Positions 23,386-32,735 of a stretch of DNA of 64,000 bases are shown piece after piece (position 1 is the stretch's first letter; the number at the start of each line of letters is the position of its first letter). The notes beneath the pieces were generated by a model. That model searched no databases. It worked only from the letters and a program-made list of their open reading frames with translations, and was not told the DNA's origin. A program made the position numbers and the translations under genes. Source of the DNA: Euglena gracilis (Eukaryota; Euglenida; Euglenophyceae; Euglenales); contig CP154956.1 of assembly GCA_039621445.1 (NCBI GenBank), positions 79,666,474 through 79,730,473 on the forward strand. Direction: 5' to 3'.

Positions 23386-23467
23386 CCTTGCGAGGCCATG
23401 CCTTGCTCGCCGGCGGTGTTGTTTGGATTGTTTGGGTGCGCTGGGTTAGGAGGTCCCGCTTAGTGCC
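23386..23467. repeat. DIRS-A inverted terminal repeat, left
   Basis: About 80 bases from CCTTGCGAGGCCATGCCTTG to CCCGCTTAGTGCC, complementary to 27,783-27,862 with one mismatch. The sequence outside it (23,325-23,385: CTCCCTCGGGG..GGACACCGAGGGCG) is found again inverted at 23,625-23,695, within the YR tail. Confidence 0.9.
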
Positions 23468-24489
23468 GCCTCGCCGGAGTTGGCTGACGATGCTGCTGCT
23501 CCGACTTGGCGACGTGGCTTCTTGCCCCTTGGGGGTGTCCCCCCCCTCTCCCCCCCCTGGCCCCCACTCTCTGACCGAGGGCTTTTGAAGACAAATTTTC
23601 TTTTACGGGTGGGGGGGTCGGGCTCACAAGGTCTTTGTGCTTCGCCCTCGGTGTCCCTTCCTCCCTTGTCGGTCTGCCTCGAGGGAGTACGAGACACCTC
23701 GGGCTCCGCACTTTGCCCTTGTGAGGCCAGATTGTGAACTGAAATTAGGGGGGCCAGGGCATTTTCTAAGGCACCTTGGGCGCCCAGTCTTTGATAATGG
23801 ACTGTAAAAGCCTCCACCCCCTTCCACTGGCCAATTTCGCAAACTTCTTGGGCAGAAAGGCCCAATTTTTTGAGTAAACCAACTCCTGCCCCTCTGGTGG
23901 AGTGGGCCCCCCACACCTGGGGGGTCACACCATGCTGGGCCAAAAATTCTTTTGTGATAGAAGCAATGGTGTCTGCACTTATGGCCCTGAAGGGGGGTTT
24001 TAATGAAATCAGCAGGGGGCCCCCAGGTCTGACAAATAAACGTGTAGCAGCCACATAGCACATCATTAAATGAAATGGGCTTATTTGGGGACATTGGGGA
24101 ATGGACACCACCCTTTCCCATTTATGGAATTTTTGTCCTTTACGCTTAATCTTGATGTAGGGTGCCCTACCCAACACACTGGTGGTACGTTTGACTTGCG
24201 CCAAATCTGAGGATCGGTATAAACAGAGGATGCGTGAACAAAAAATCAGTTGTGTACGCAATGTACAAATATCAGTGGGCGTAGGCGCCTTTGCCAGCCC
24301 CAGGAGGATTGGGAGGGGATCCCAAAATGCCCCATACTTCTCCAAGTTTTGGTACCAAAGCTTCTTGTAGGGGGTTAACAGGGTGTGGAATCTCAGCCCA
24401 CCAAACCAAGGAATCAAAAGCATTGCACTATATGCATTACGGGCTTGGGCCTTGGAAAATTGAAATAATTGAATTAAAGCGTCAGCCAC
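23446..24489 (-). CDS. DIRS-A tyrosine recombinase
   Basis: Integrase of the element, which would recombine a circular cDNA into the genome. 347 codons. The catalytic pattern is visible: an Arg in LCLYRSSDLAQV, the HxxR box in AHSTRGAGVGLL, the GQWKG box and the Tyr nucleophile in AFTVHYQRLG. The N-terminal part (INDFLVRNPSLRRYQSAF, upstream in another phase) is separated by a 12-base G run at about 24,509-24,520 and appears intact in DIRS-E, so the true protein begins near 24,600. After the Tyr, a basic tail of about 110 residues (RTPSRQTDKGGRDTEG..) is encoded by sequence identical to the element termini, so coding and terminal-repeat function overlap. Confidence 0.85.
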   Translation of the reverse strand: MADALIQLFQFSKAQARNAYSAMLLIPWFGGLRFHTLLTPYKKLWYQNLEKYGAFWDPLPILLGLAKAPTPTDICTLRTQLIFCSRILCLYRSSDLAQVKRTTSVLGRAPYIKIKRKGQKFHKWERVVSIPQCPQISPFHLMMCYVAATRLFVRPGGPLLISLKPPFRAISADTIASITKEFLAQHGVTPQVWGAHSTRGAGVGLLKKLGLSAQEVCEIGQWKGVEAFTVHYQRLGAQGALENALAPLISVHNLASQGQSAEPEVSRTPSRQTDKGGRDTEGEAQRPCEPDPPTRKRKFVFKSPRSESGGQGGERGGTPPRGKKPRRQVGAAASSANSGEAALSGTS

Positions 24490-24591
24490 CTGGTCTGTGG
24501 TGGCTTCAGGGGGGGGGGGGCACCCCCATCTTCTCCAAAATAACCCACAGAAGTGAAAAGGCGCTTTGATAACGCCTTAAGCTTGGATTTC

Positions 24592-25625
24592 TCACCAGGA
24601 AATCGTTAATGGTTGCAATTTGTACTTGCTTCCCCTCCAAAATTTTCCTGAGCAAATCATGCAAAGGAGGGGCCACCTGGGGGGTGGCATTTGTTCCCCC
24701 TTGCAATTGGTGAACATGACCCTGTAGGGGGTGATTTTCAGGCAGGGGGTCCCTGGAACTTTCATTTTTATTAATTGGGGCCACCAGGTGGCTGAATCCC
24801 AGTAGGGGGTGACCATCAAAACTTTGCTCTGGGGAAACATTTTCAACCTGGGTAAACATTTTTGAATTATTGACCAGGGGGGGTTTGCATAAAGATCCCC
24901 CATGTTGTCCAGTGGACATTGTAATGCATTTACCGCTGTGGCTTCCCAATAGGGCCACCTGGCCACAAATTTGGGCAGTTTTTTGTTGCCTGGGGAGGCA
25001 AATAAATCTGTTTCCAGATTTATGAAACCTTTGAACTGCTGTCTGAGCCATTGAAAAAGTTGGGGGTCTAAAGAATAATCCCCCCTGTCCATTTCCCACC
25101 TGCTGATGGGGTCTGCTAGGCATTCCTTTGAAGGCACCCAGTTGACTTGGAGGTTTACTTGGTGCTCCATGCACCATTTGAAAAATGGTCTTAGCATTTT
25201 GTTGAATGGGTCCTTTCTGACCCCACCTTTTGTTAGGTAAAAGTAAATTACCTGGTTGTCCACTGACAAGGAAACGGTTTCCCCAGGTTTGCTCAAACTT
25301 TTCACAGTGCTGATTGCTGCACTGAGCTCCTTTACATTGATGTGCAAAATGGAGTCTTTTCTCCAAAATTCTTGCACAATTTCTCCTGTGTGGATGTCTA
25401 GCCCCCCCCCCCCCAGGCATGGGTGCTGCTGTCTGAGTGCAACATTCTGGTTGCATTTTGGGGGAAGGGTCTGCCCCCCCAGGTGTCCAGCAGAATTTTT
25501 ATTTCCCTTAATTGGGCTTTGATTTCCTGGGAGATGGGGTGTTTTGAGTCGCAGGGGGCTGTGGACTTTGCCACCAAAAAAATTGCCAGGGTGTCCGTAA
25601 AAGACCTTAAAAAGGGCAGGGCCAT
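24592..25625 (-). pseudogene. DIRS-A RT connection, RNase H and Dam-like NPPW module (frameshifted at a poly-C tract)
   Basis: From 25,625 the RT phase continues to HSDSSTHAWGGGG and stops. After 13 consecutive C (25,402-25,414 on the plus strand) a second phase continues GGLDIHTGEIVQEFW. The RNase H part shows VDNQVIYFYLTKGG and WVPSKECLADPISRW. It is followed by DLFASPGNKKLPKFVARWP and the LYANPPWSII motif (about 24,874-24,894), then VTPYWDSATWWPQL. The second module matches the Dam-like (N6-adenine methyltransferase-like) domain known from DIRS elements, where its activity is unproven. The homopolymer tract lies in the conserved WGG of RNase H, so the break is either real slippage or a length error. 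Confidence 0.75.
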
Positions 25626-25697
25626 CAGATTTTATCTTATTTGGCCCAAAATGGCAGCCAACTGCCTTTTTGACATGTAATCTTTTTTCACGCTTTT

Positions 25698-26612
25698 TCA
25701 CAGCTCCTTTTTTATGGTTTTGACTTTCTGGGGGGGCACCTGTAGCTTTCCTTCCTGGAAGTTCAGTTGAAAACCCAGGTGGGTTACCACTTGGGTGGGC
25801 TGCAGGGTGGACTTTTTTATATTGATTTTGAACCCAGAATCCAGCAAATCTTTGACAACTCTGTTGAGGTGATTTTGCAATATGTTTTGGGTGGGGGCCA
25901 CCAGCAAAATGTCGTCCAGGTAAATAAACACCTGGATGCCCCTTTTTCTCCACAGTTTTTCGAACGTTTTCATGACGGACATGAAAATTTGGGGCATTAC
26001 ATTTAGCCCAAAGCAGCCTGTTTGAAATTCCCAGGTCTGCCCCCCCACCTGATGCCTTAAAAATGGCTTTAGGCCTGGACCTAATGGAATATGAAAATAG
26101 GCATCCTTTAGGTCTATTTTTGCTGCCCAGTGGCCTTTTTCCAAAATTGGAAAAATGTGCTGGATGTGATCCAGCCTGAAAGGTTTTACTTGAAACTGCT
26201 GATTTATTTCTCTGCAGTCGCTGATCATTCTCCACTTGGTTGTTCCCCCTTCTGGTTTTGAAATTAAAAACCATGGGATCAAATGCTGGGTTTTTGAATC
26301 CCAAACCCGTTTCACTGCCCCAGTTTTTTCGTAATCCAGTAGGATTTTTTCTGCCTGGTTCAGGTCCAGATTGGCTCTGGGTTTTGGGTGGGTGGACAAT
26401 TTTGGGGGATTTACCCAGGGGGGTTGAATTCCATTTTTGATCATTTGACATGTTGCCGGGGTGGCATTTTTTGACCACCATTTTAGACTTTTCTGAAGTC
26501 TCTGGTACAGGGGGGTGTCTCCCCATTTTTCCTCCATGGAATTTATTTTCCCAAATAGATGATTTTTGGGTTGCTGGGTGGGGGGTGTTGGACATTGCAC
26601 CCCTGGTGCCAC
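25698..26612 (-). CDS. DIRS-A reverse transcriptase
   Basis: RNA-dependent DNA polymerase, about 304 codons from a GTG at 26,612; the frame is open further upstream, so the true start is unclear. Visible RT blocks are IPWFLISKPEGG, WRMISDCREIN, KIDLKDAYFHIPL, GLNVMPQIF and the catalytic YLDD (genomic complement of GTCGTCCAGG near 25,915), then GFKINIKKS and THLGFQLNF. Block spelling (DLKDAYFHIPL, LGFxLNFQEGKL) is typical of DIRS/Pat-type enzymes. The frame ends at a stop after TIKKEL, but the same phase resumes a few codons later with the connection to RNase H (ALPFLRSFTDTL), so one or two stops break the polyprotein. Confidence 0.85.
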   Translation of the reverse strand: MAPGVQCPTPPTQQPKNHLFGKINSMEEKWGDTPLYQRLQKSLKWWSKNATPATCQMIKNGIQPPWVNPPKLSTHPKPRANLDLNQAEKILLDYEKTGAVKRVWDSKTQHLIPWFLISKPEGGTTKWRMISDCREINQQFQVKPFRLDHIQHIFPILEKGHWAAKIDLKDAYFHIPLGPGLKPFLRHQVGGQTWEFQTGCFGLNVMPQIFMSVMKTFEKLWRKRGIQVFIYLDDILLVAPTQNILQNHLNRVVKDLLDSGFKINIKKSTLQPTQVVTHLGFQLNFQEGKLQVPPQKVKTIKKEL

Positions 26613-27661
26613 TAGGGATTGAGCATTCTCTGAAGATGGCTGGGGGGGGTGTGCATGCTTTGCTCACAGACTCTCTGATCCTCCACTTTGTCATTGGTGT
26701 TGTCGATTGACATACCATAGGGGCCCCATCTTGGGTCTCCCCCTTGTTTTGGTTTGCCCCTGCCATTGGCATTGACAAAGAATATTGAGGGGGGGTTGCC
26801 CCCTTGTCCTTTATTGCCCCTTTGGGGGCATCCTCCCGGGGCTGCCACCGTACATTGAAACCCCTTGCTGGGGGACAGTCTGTTAGCTTCTGGGGGTTTT
26901 CCCCTCCTGATAATTGATGGCCCCAGTGGCCTTGAATTTGTTGTCGATGGTGTATAGCCCAATATGAATGACAATGGCCCCAGTGGCCTTGATGATAATT
27001 CTGGCCCCACTGGCCTTCTTGATGTCTCCATTGACTTCTCTTTGATCTTGGGCGCCATGCCCATTGAAAATCTTGGGGGGCCTCTGGGGGCCAATCCTTC
27101 TCCCCTGATGGGGTTTGTGATGAAGAAATGGTTGGGGGGGTGTTGTGGACCTGTCCTGCTCCTGCCACTGGGCATCTTGTTGTGGAATCGGCCACCCTGG
27201 CCTTGGTATTGTTGGCCACCCTGGCCTTGGTATTGCTGGCCGCCCTGGCCTTTGTTCCATCGGCCTCCATGGCCTTTGCTGTTTTGGCCTCCATGGCCCA
27301 GCTTGCTGTTCTGGCCTCCATGGCCCAGCTTGAACAAGGTATTGGTGTAACTGTGAAATGGGCCTCCATGGCCCTTGCCGTTGTGGCCTGACAGCTGCCT
27401 TGGCTTTGGTGTCCTTCGGGTTCTGACCACTGTCTGCCAACTTCCGGGGCTGTATCTGGGTGGGTTTTTAGAAACTTTTTCTGGGGGGTAAGGGACAGCC
27501 ACGGTTCGGCACGGTTGCACTGCGCCGTCAGGTCGTCCAGCTGTGGCTGCAGCAAGTTCTTGTTGTTCAGCAACGCTCTTCTTTGTGTTGTCAATTGCAT
27601 TTCTCATTGAAATCTTGAATGTGTCAACAAAATTGGATTTGATATTCTCCACGAGTGTCAC
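26612..27661 (-). CDS. DIRS-A Gag-like protein
   Basis: Putative capsid/nucleic-acid-binding protein of the element, 349 codons from an ATG at 27,661 to a TAG at 26,612-26,614. Residues 1-90 are unremarkable. A GSWQTVVR motif follows, shared as GPWQTVVR, GPWTIVVR or SHWQLVAK with DIRS-F, D and C. Then come about seven Gly-rich units (GHGGQN, GHGGR, GQGGQQYQ) that resemble RNA-binding RGG/GQG tracts, then a basic Pro-rich tail. The RT frame starts at the stop codon in another phase, so RT is probably made by frameshifting or from a separate start. DIRS Gag proteins diverge fast; the call rests on position and on the motif shared among copies. Confidence 0.7.
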   Translation of the reverse strand: MTLVENIKSNFVDTFKISMRNAIDNTKKSVAEQQELAAATAGRPDGAVQPCRTVAVPYPPEKVSKNPPRYSPGSWQTVVRTRRTPKPRQLSGHNGKGHGGPFHSYTNTLFKLGHGGQNSKLGHGGQNSKGHGGRWNKGQGGQQYQGQGGQQYQGQGGRFHNKMPSGRSRTGPQHPPNHFFITNPIRGEGLAPRGPPRFSMGMAPKIKEKSMETSRRPVGPELSSRPLGPLSFILGYTPSTTNSRPLGPSIIRRGKPPEANRLSPSKGFQCTVAAPGGCPQRGNKGQGGNPPSIFFVNANGRGKPKQGGDPRWGPYGMSIDNTNDKVEDQRVCEQSMHTPPSHLQRMLNP

Positions 27662-27782
27662 TTTCTGGATAATTCGATTGATTCAACTCTTGATGTTCAA
27701 TTGTCAAGCTTCTTGAATTGAAGTTCCTTTCTTCTGGATTGGCGAAGGGCAAATTAGGAATCAGCCAACTCTCGCGAAAAAA

Positions 27783-27862
27783 GGCACTAAGCGGGACCTC
27801 CTAACCCAGCGCACCCAAACAATCCAAACAACACCGCCGGCGAGCAAGGCATGGCCTCACAA
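27783..27862. repeat. DIRS-A inverted terminal repeat, right
   Basis: Runs from GGCACTAAGCGGGACCTCCT to ATGGCCTCACAAGG, the complement of the left repeat. Outside it the CACCTCGGGCTCCGCAC / GGTGTCCCTTCCTCCCTTGC block (in complement) continues to about 27,945. Confidence 0.9.
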
Positions 27863-27945
27863 GGGCAAAGTGCGGAGCCCGAGGTGTCGTGCTTCGCCCT
27901 CGGTGTCCCTTCCTCCCTTGCCGGTTTTCCTCGAGGGAGTACGAT

Positions 27946-28189
27946 GTTGGAAGAGCACTTGGGCCTATAGAGACCAACAATGCTGGCTCCGCACTTCGGA
28001 ATGGCGCGGTGCTTCTTGCAGCCTTTCGTCTCAGGAGTTGGCTGGCCCTAATTTCTTCCCTAAAACTTCACCGGGAAACGCTCAACCTGTGCCGATTCCA
28101 GGAGGCATCAACCCGTGGGAAACAGCCAAATAGCACAAGAGCGCTCGGCGGAATTTAATAAAAATTTCGCAGCCAAAGCGCGAGCACCA
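27946..28189. mobile_element. Fragment of a DIRS 5' end
   Basis: GCGGTGCTTCTTGCAGCCTTTCG..GGAGTTGGCTGGCCCTAATTTC resembles the start of DIRS-G (GGGGTGCTTCTTACTGCTTTTTGG..GGAGTTGCCGGATATTAACG). The remainder is unclassified. Confidence 0.5.
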
Positions 28190-28349
28190 AGTGGGGCCAT
28201 GCCTTGCTTGCCGGTTGTTTGAAGGAGGGTTTTTTTAGGCAGGCTAGGCTGTCCCCCTTTTGTGCCTTATTTTGCAGGAGCTGGCTGTTATTAATCGTCC
28301 TACGGCACAAGTGCGGGCGCAGTTTATCTGGGCGGAAGACCCTTGAGAG

Positions 28350-28812
28350 ATACAGTCGCTGGGCGGTGGTTTTTTGCCTATCGAAGGAAACTGCCGTTTC
28401 CCTTTTAGGCGCGTTAAAAGACAGTGTCAAAAGCTTCGTGGCGAAGGCCCTTGGGGTACTCCCCCAATGGGCTACAACACGGTGCGCGGTGACATTGGAG
28501 CAGCTGGGCGGGGAAGCGATGGTGGCTGCCTTGACAAAACCCTAGAACGAAGCGTGGCTCTTATCGCTCGCCCTCGCGTGCGAGGTCGAAACGGGGTCCT
28601 CGCTTGCGCCGTCCGACAAGCAGGCCTCGGTGGCCTCCAAGCTCTGTAAGACCTGGCGCCCAGCAGCGGGGATGGAGAAGTTCCCTGCCGAAGCTACAGA
28701 ACCCGGCGGTGCGGAGATGACGTTGGACGCGAACGGCCGCGGGGACGAAAGAATGGCCAAGGACGAGGAGGAAGAGGAAGAAGAGGCCCTGCAGTCGTGT
28801 TCCCTCGAGTAA
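28350..28812 (+). pseudogene. DIRS-B gag N-terminal remnant
   Basis: Translation in one phase with one stop aligns by eye with the DIRS-G Gag at 59.82 kb: LLGALKDSVKSFVAKALGVL against LLAESSPESLVAVIAAGQNW, then EAMV, then LALACEVE against VALAGSVE, and an acidic run (EEEEEEEE) at the same place as the acidic run in G. I conclude it is the same gag family. Function not known beyond presumed capsid role. Confidence 0.5.
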
Positions 28813-28880
28813 AACAGACAAGGGAGGAAGGGACACCGAGGGCGGAGCACAAAGACATTGTGAGCCCGACCCCCTACCTG
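28797..28880. repeat. DIRS terminal/YR-tail sequence inside DIRS-B gag
   Basis: CCCTCGAGTAAAACAGACAAGGGAGG..GGACACCGAGGGCGGAGCACAAAGACATTGTGAGCCCGACCCCC matches the block that lies at the DIRS termini and in the YR tail (for example 59,325-59,400). Here it interrupts the gag remnant, so it marks a recombination or insertion point. Confidence 0.7.
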
Positions 28881-29249
28881 TACAGGCCCGCCAGAGCCTG
28901 CCGGCGGACATGGAGATTTTATCTGAGGTCTACTTCTTTCTGGGTAATCCCTTGCGCACCCCTGAGCCAGGCAGCCTTTCTTCCTTCCAGCTTTGCAATG
29001 ATCACCCTGCACATTTCCCAGCAGGGCACAAAATCAAATCTTGGGAATTCCTTTGGAAGTACCAGGTCCAGATCACAGAACACAGCCCAGCAAACACTAC
29101 ATTTCTTTTGCCACTGCAAAAATGAACAAGGAATCACTGTGAGAAAATTGAGATCCTGATCTGGGAAGCTGTTTGCGTAATGCCTAATTTGGGGCGCTAA
29201 GCACCCGACTCACTCACAACAAGGTCTTGCTCCACCAAAAACGAGCTCC

Positions 29250-29720
29250 TTGAGTTTGGACATCCGTTCACTTTTTGAAGGGCTGCCAAAATTCGAGGGG
29301 CTGAAGGAGCGACCAGAGGTGAACAACCACAGACAAAACGCAGGCTGCAAGGTGGACAAGCTACTTTGGAGCAGCCAACAAAGAATGATGAATTTGCTGA
29401 GGATGTATGCATTGACCATGAAGGGGTACACGCTGACAAGGTGGTGATGAGCCAGCAGTTCTTCTACTTGTTGTTGGAACTAGACAGGTGGTTGGTGGAA
29501 GAACGAAATAAAGAAAGCCTCCCAGCAGGGAATGTCGTGTATTTTACTTCCCCCAGGTGGAGGATTCAAGTTCAAGAAGAGGTGTGTGGAAGAGGAAAAG
29601 GAGGATGGCCAAGCTTTGGAGGAGATGGACATGGCAAAGGAGGCTGTAAGAAAGGAGGAAAAGGAAAAGGCAGAGGTAAGCCCTGCCCAGCTGTCTCAGC
29701 GGCCTCAGGGAAGGAGTAAA
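29250..29720 (+). pseudogene. DIRS-B gag C-terminal remnant
   Basis: Overlapping frames encode QQFFYLLLELDRWLVEERN, then a Gly/Lys-rich tract (GRGKGGWPSFGGDGHGKGG..GKGKGRGKP) like the nucleic-acid-binding tails of the other Gag proteins. The acidic/basic frame shadow (KEEKEKAE) lies over the same DNA. No intact start or end. Confidence 0.5.
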
Positions 29721-30124
29721 CCTCAGATACCCAGCCACGGTGGGCTGCAACGGGACCCAAATTGCAGGACCCACAGTGGCCTGGCCAACCACACAGACCA
29801 AAGGGATCCCAACTCTGTGCACTCACAGCAGACATGCACTCCCCCCCATAGTTCCAGTGGAGGAAAGGGTGCATCTGGCAGAGGTGGCTTGGGGTACACA
29901 CCCCTGCCCCAGAGATTGAGGCTCTGCCTACCCTGGTGGGAAAAACATGCCAGCCCACACCATGTCAAGTTGATCCAGGGAGGGGAACACCCCCCAGTGG
30001 CACTGACTGTGTGTGACAGGCAGACAGGGATCAAGTTCGGAGTAAGCCCAAAAGATTTTGGAAGATTATAAAAAATCTGGGGCTGTAAAAAGGTGGAAGC
30101 ACGGGGCACAGCCCATCTGCTTCC

Positions 30125-30949
30125 TTGGTTCCTCATTTCAAAAGAGGAACACTCAGGGGAAACAGAATGGTGGCTTTTTTCAGATTGCAGGGAAATAAGT
30201 GCATTCTTCCAGGTATAAAAGTTTACACTGGATCACATGCAGGGCTTTTACCCCCTTCTCCAAAAGGGTCAGTGGGGGCAAAAATCGATTTTAAAGATGC
30301 TTATTGTCATGTTCCCTTGCAGGACACCGGACACCTTACAGCCTTATCAAAGGCACAGGGTGGGTCCTTTGGAATAAACATCATGCCACAGGTTTCTCAT
30401 GGGTCCTAATGAGTCCATTTGAACAATGGATGGCGTAAAAGGGGAATTCGGGTGGAGGTGTATGTAGACGACATACTCATTACAGCCCCCAGCCCAGCCA
30501 CCATGAAAAAAAAACACCTCAACCTGGTGGTGGAGGATTTAATGGCCAGTGGGTTCAAAGTCAATGTCAAGAAAAGTCTGCTGCAGCCCAGCCAGTTGGT
30601 TCTCCATTTTGGGTTTCTCACAAACTTTCAGGAAGGAAGGTTGCAACTCTCCGCCCAAAAAACAAAAGGGGTCAGAAAAGAACTAGGAAATTTGATCACA
30701 AAAGACATCATGTCAAAAATGCAGGTAGCTGACATTTTAGGAAAAACCAGGTCACACCTGCTGGCCCTGCCCTTTACAAGGGCTTTCAAAAGAATTCTCT
30801 CCAATTTTCTGGTGGAGAACTCCCTGGACCCTTGGAGGTCATCTCATCCCATCTCCCAGGACATAAAAGAGGAACTAAAAGATGTAAAGACGGGGTTGTG
30901 GGCTAGGTTGATAACCATTTTGGATCCCATAGACATTTTGGGATGAATG
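30125..30949 (+). pseudogene. DIRS-B reverse transcriptase remnant
   Basis: RT blocks in two phases: KIDFKDAYCHVPL and FGINIMPQ in the first (30,125-30,409), then the catalytic YVDDILITAP (30,460-30,490), GFKVNVKKSLLQPSQ, HFGFLTNFQEGRLQL and the connection ALPFTRAFKRIL in the second (30,419-30,946). YVDD replaces the YLDD of the other DIRS copies. The protein ends at DPIDILG where homology to the family is lost; the RNase H domain is absent. Confidence 0.75.
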
Positions 30950-31260
30950 ATGTAACCTGCTGATTGGTGGTTGGGATAATGACAACCCCTGGGTTTACAG
31001 GAGGCTGTCAAAAAACTGCAGGAGGGGGTGTGCATGCATCTCTCACACTCTCTGTAGTCCTCCACTCTGATATTGTGATTGGTAGAGATACCATAGGGGG
31101 ACCTCTGCGGGTCCCCCACTTGGGTTGATCTTCCCCTTCCATGAGCAAGTCAAAAAGATTTAGAAGAGGGCCACTGTGGGTCCCCTGTCCTCCTCCACAA
31201 GGTACTCTGTGGGGACCCTGTTTTCATTTTCTGGGTCTTTCCGGCAACTTTCCAGATACC

Positions 31261-31459
31261 AACACTTTCCAGTAATTCTTCCAATTCAAACACAAGCATT
31301 TGCCGCCATTCAGAGTTGAAGAGGCTTGAACTGGCCTACAGAGTGGAGGTCATATATAAGCCCTGTATTAGGAGTTTCCACAAAGCGAAACATTCCGCGG
31401 ATGTTCTTTTCTTGTGTGTTGTCTTGCCTGGCGCCGCACCCCAGGGGCCGCCGCCAACA
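31261..31459 (-). repeat. LTR of the small element, left copy (3' in element orientation)
   Basis: Shares AACACTTTCCAG, ATATAA, AAGCG(A/G)AACATTCCGCGGAT and CTTGCCTGGCGCCGCACCCC in order with the right copy. ATATAA could be a TATA-type element only if transcription runs on the plus strand; strand of transcription is inferred from the ORF. Confidence 0.7.
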
Positions 31460-31724
31460 CTCCCCTCCCGGACCGCTTGCGTACAGCCTTCTTCTAATTT
31501 TGAGGTGGCCCCGGGGAAGTGTTCGGGCCATTTTTTTTTAGGCCCCGAAACCTTTGGGTCTGGGGTGGGGGTGTGCTTGGCCTCCGTTGGCCCGAGGCCG
31601 GGTTTTTTTTTGGCCCCCGAAGCCTTCGGGGGGGGGGGCGTGCTGACGCAGACCAGTACGTGCACAATTGAATACACACGCTGAATTTCCTTCCTTTCTT
31701 GCTCAGGGATCTTGGACACTGGTC

Positions 31725-32711
31725 TCAAAGAGGAGGGTGATTAGAGGTGTGGAAGGGAGGGCAGGCAACGCTCGGTTTACACCGCCTTATTCCCACGCCT
31801 TCGTGAACCACTGATATTGCTGCCGACAATATCTTCTTCTTCGCCTCAGAGAGTCCACGTTCATGTTCACTTCTCCTGCGGGCACTGGAAGTTACTCTTT
31901 CATCTCCCGGTTCCATGAGGGTCTCCTCCTGGAATATTCGGTACCGGACCAAGCACGCCCAGACTGGCCAACGCAATGGCCAAGTCGGGTCTGTTGGTCC
32001 CAGATTTCGAAAAAAACGGGTTCCCTCCTCGAAACGGATAAACCTGACCGTCATCTTCTGCAGCACAGGCCTCCATGTTGTCGTGTGCCATTCTGGTGCA
32101 ATCAGCACCATCTCCTGCACCTGGTCCGGGAGGATCTTGAGGATTACTTGATTCGTCAACGTCAATGGTGAATTGGCCCATATCCTTTCTCTGGTCCATC
32201 TTGTGGAGAACGCATTATCTTCCTTGGTCCAGAAGTCTGGGAATCTTGAGTTGACCCACGATGCAAAGGCCTCTTGCACCCCTTCTCGCTGGATGTTGAA
32301 CTTGTCCAGGATCTAGTCAATGAATTCCCAGCGCACGGCATACTCTTCCGAGGTATGTTGTCTCTTTATCCTTTTTCTGCTTCCTGTTGGTCTGGGTTGT
32401 GTCTCTGGTTCATCCACCTCATAATACACCTCTTCTTCTGGTTCTTTTCTTGACTCCATCAACACATTTCTCCTCTCAAATGGCTGCAATGGGTCTTCCG
32501 GTTCTTCCGCTGAACCATCATAGCTTTGAGATGGACTTCTTTCTTCATCTGGTGCTTGGCCCCTCCACACTGTCAAAGCACATCTCCATCCTTCTTCAGG
32601 AATTCGGACGCTCCATCTGCTCCAATTTTTTACCCCCTTCACTTCTGAGTGGCCTGTCTCTTCCGGATCTGTCAAACTGACATTCATCCTCCTGGCATTC
32701 TGGTAGTCCAT
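31725..32711 (-). CDS. Dam-like NPPW-module protein of the small LTR element (one in-frame stop)
   Basis: From the ATG at 32,711 the frame is open to a TAG at 32,313, and the same phase is open again to 31,725. The first part is acidic (EEPEDPLQ, EEEVYYEVDEPE). The second aligns with the module in the chromovirus pol: EAFASWVNSRF.FWTKEDNAF against DCFATSQNARCEKFYGEDDDA, IWANSPLTL against LWMNPPWTL, MVLIAPEW against ICICPDW, and RWPVWACL against RWGVWALL. The catalytic-type NPPW is NSPL here, so methyltransferase activity is unlikely in this copy. This is the only recognisable domain of the element. Confidence 0.6.
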
Positions 32712-32735
32712 TAAACACTTAAGTTTCTGGGTACA

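Larger units (their letters stand above)
23289..27945 (-). mobile_element. DIRS-A, tyrosine-recombinase retrotransposon (most complete copy)
   Basis: On the minus strand, in order: gag (27.66-26.61 kb), RT (26.61-25.70), RNase H and Dam-like module (25.45-24.59), tyrosine recombinase (24.49-23.45). Long inverted terminal repeats and an internal copy of the terminal sequence near the YR 3' end are diagnostic of DIRS-order elements, which integrate with a YR instead of a DDE integrase and make no target duplication. About 4.6 kb in total, typical for the order. Frames are interrupted mainly at poly-C tracts, so it may be inactive or the tract lengths may be misread. Confidence 0.85.
28190..30950 (+). 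mobile_element. DIRS-B, truncated tyrosine-recombinase retrotransposon
   Basis: The left end (GCCATGCCTTGCTTGCCGG, about 28,195) resembles the DIRS terminal repeat. A gag remnant (28.35-28.81), a second gag part (29.25-29.72) and RT (30.13-30.95) follow. The copy stops in the RT-RNase H connection at about 30,950, where the inverted DIRS-C begins. RNase H, Dam-like module and YR are missing. Confidence 0.7.

Noticed and set aside
25460-27600. N-terminal two thirds of a 1,002-codon minus frame
   Set aside because: Shadow of gag and RT in another phase; only the C-terminal RNase H/Dam-like part is meaningful.
28204-28545. 113-codon plus-strand ORF as a possible host gene
   Set aside because: Its C-terminal half aligns with the DIRS-G Gag, so it is retroelement-derived.
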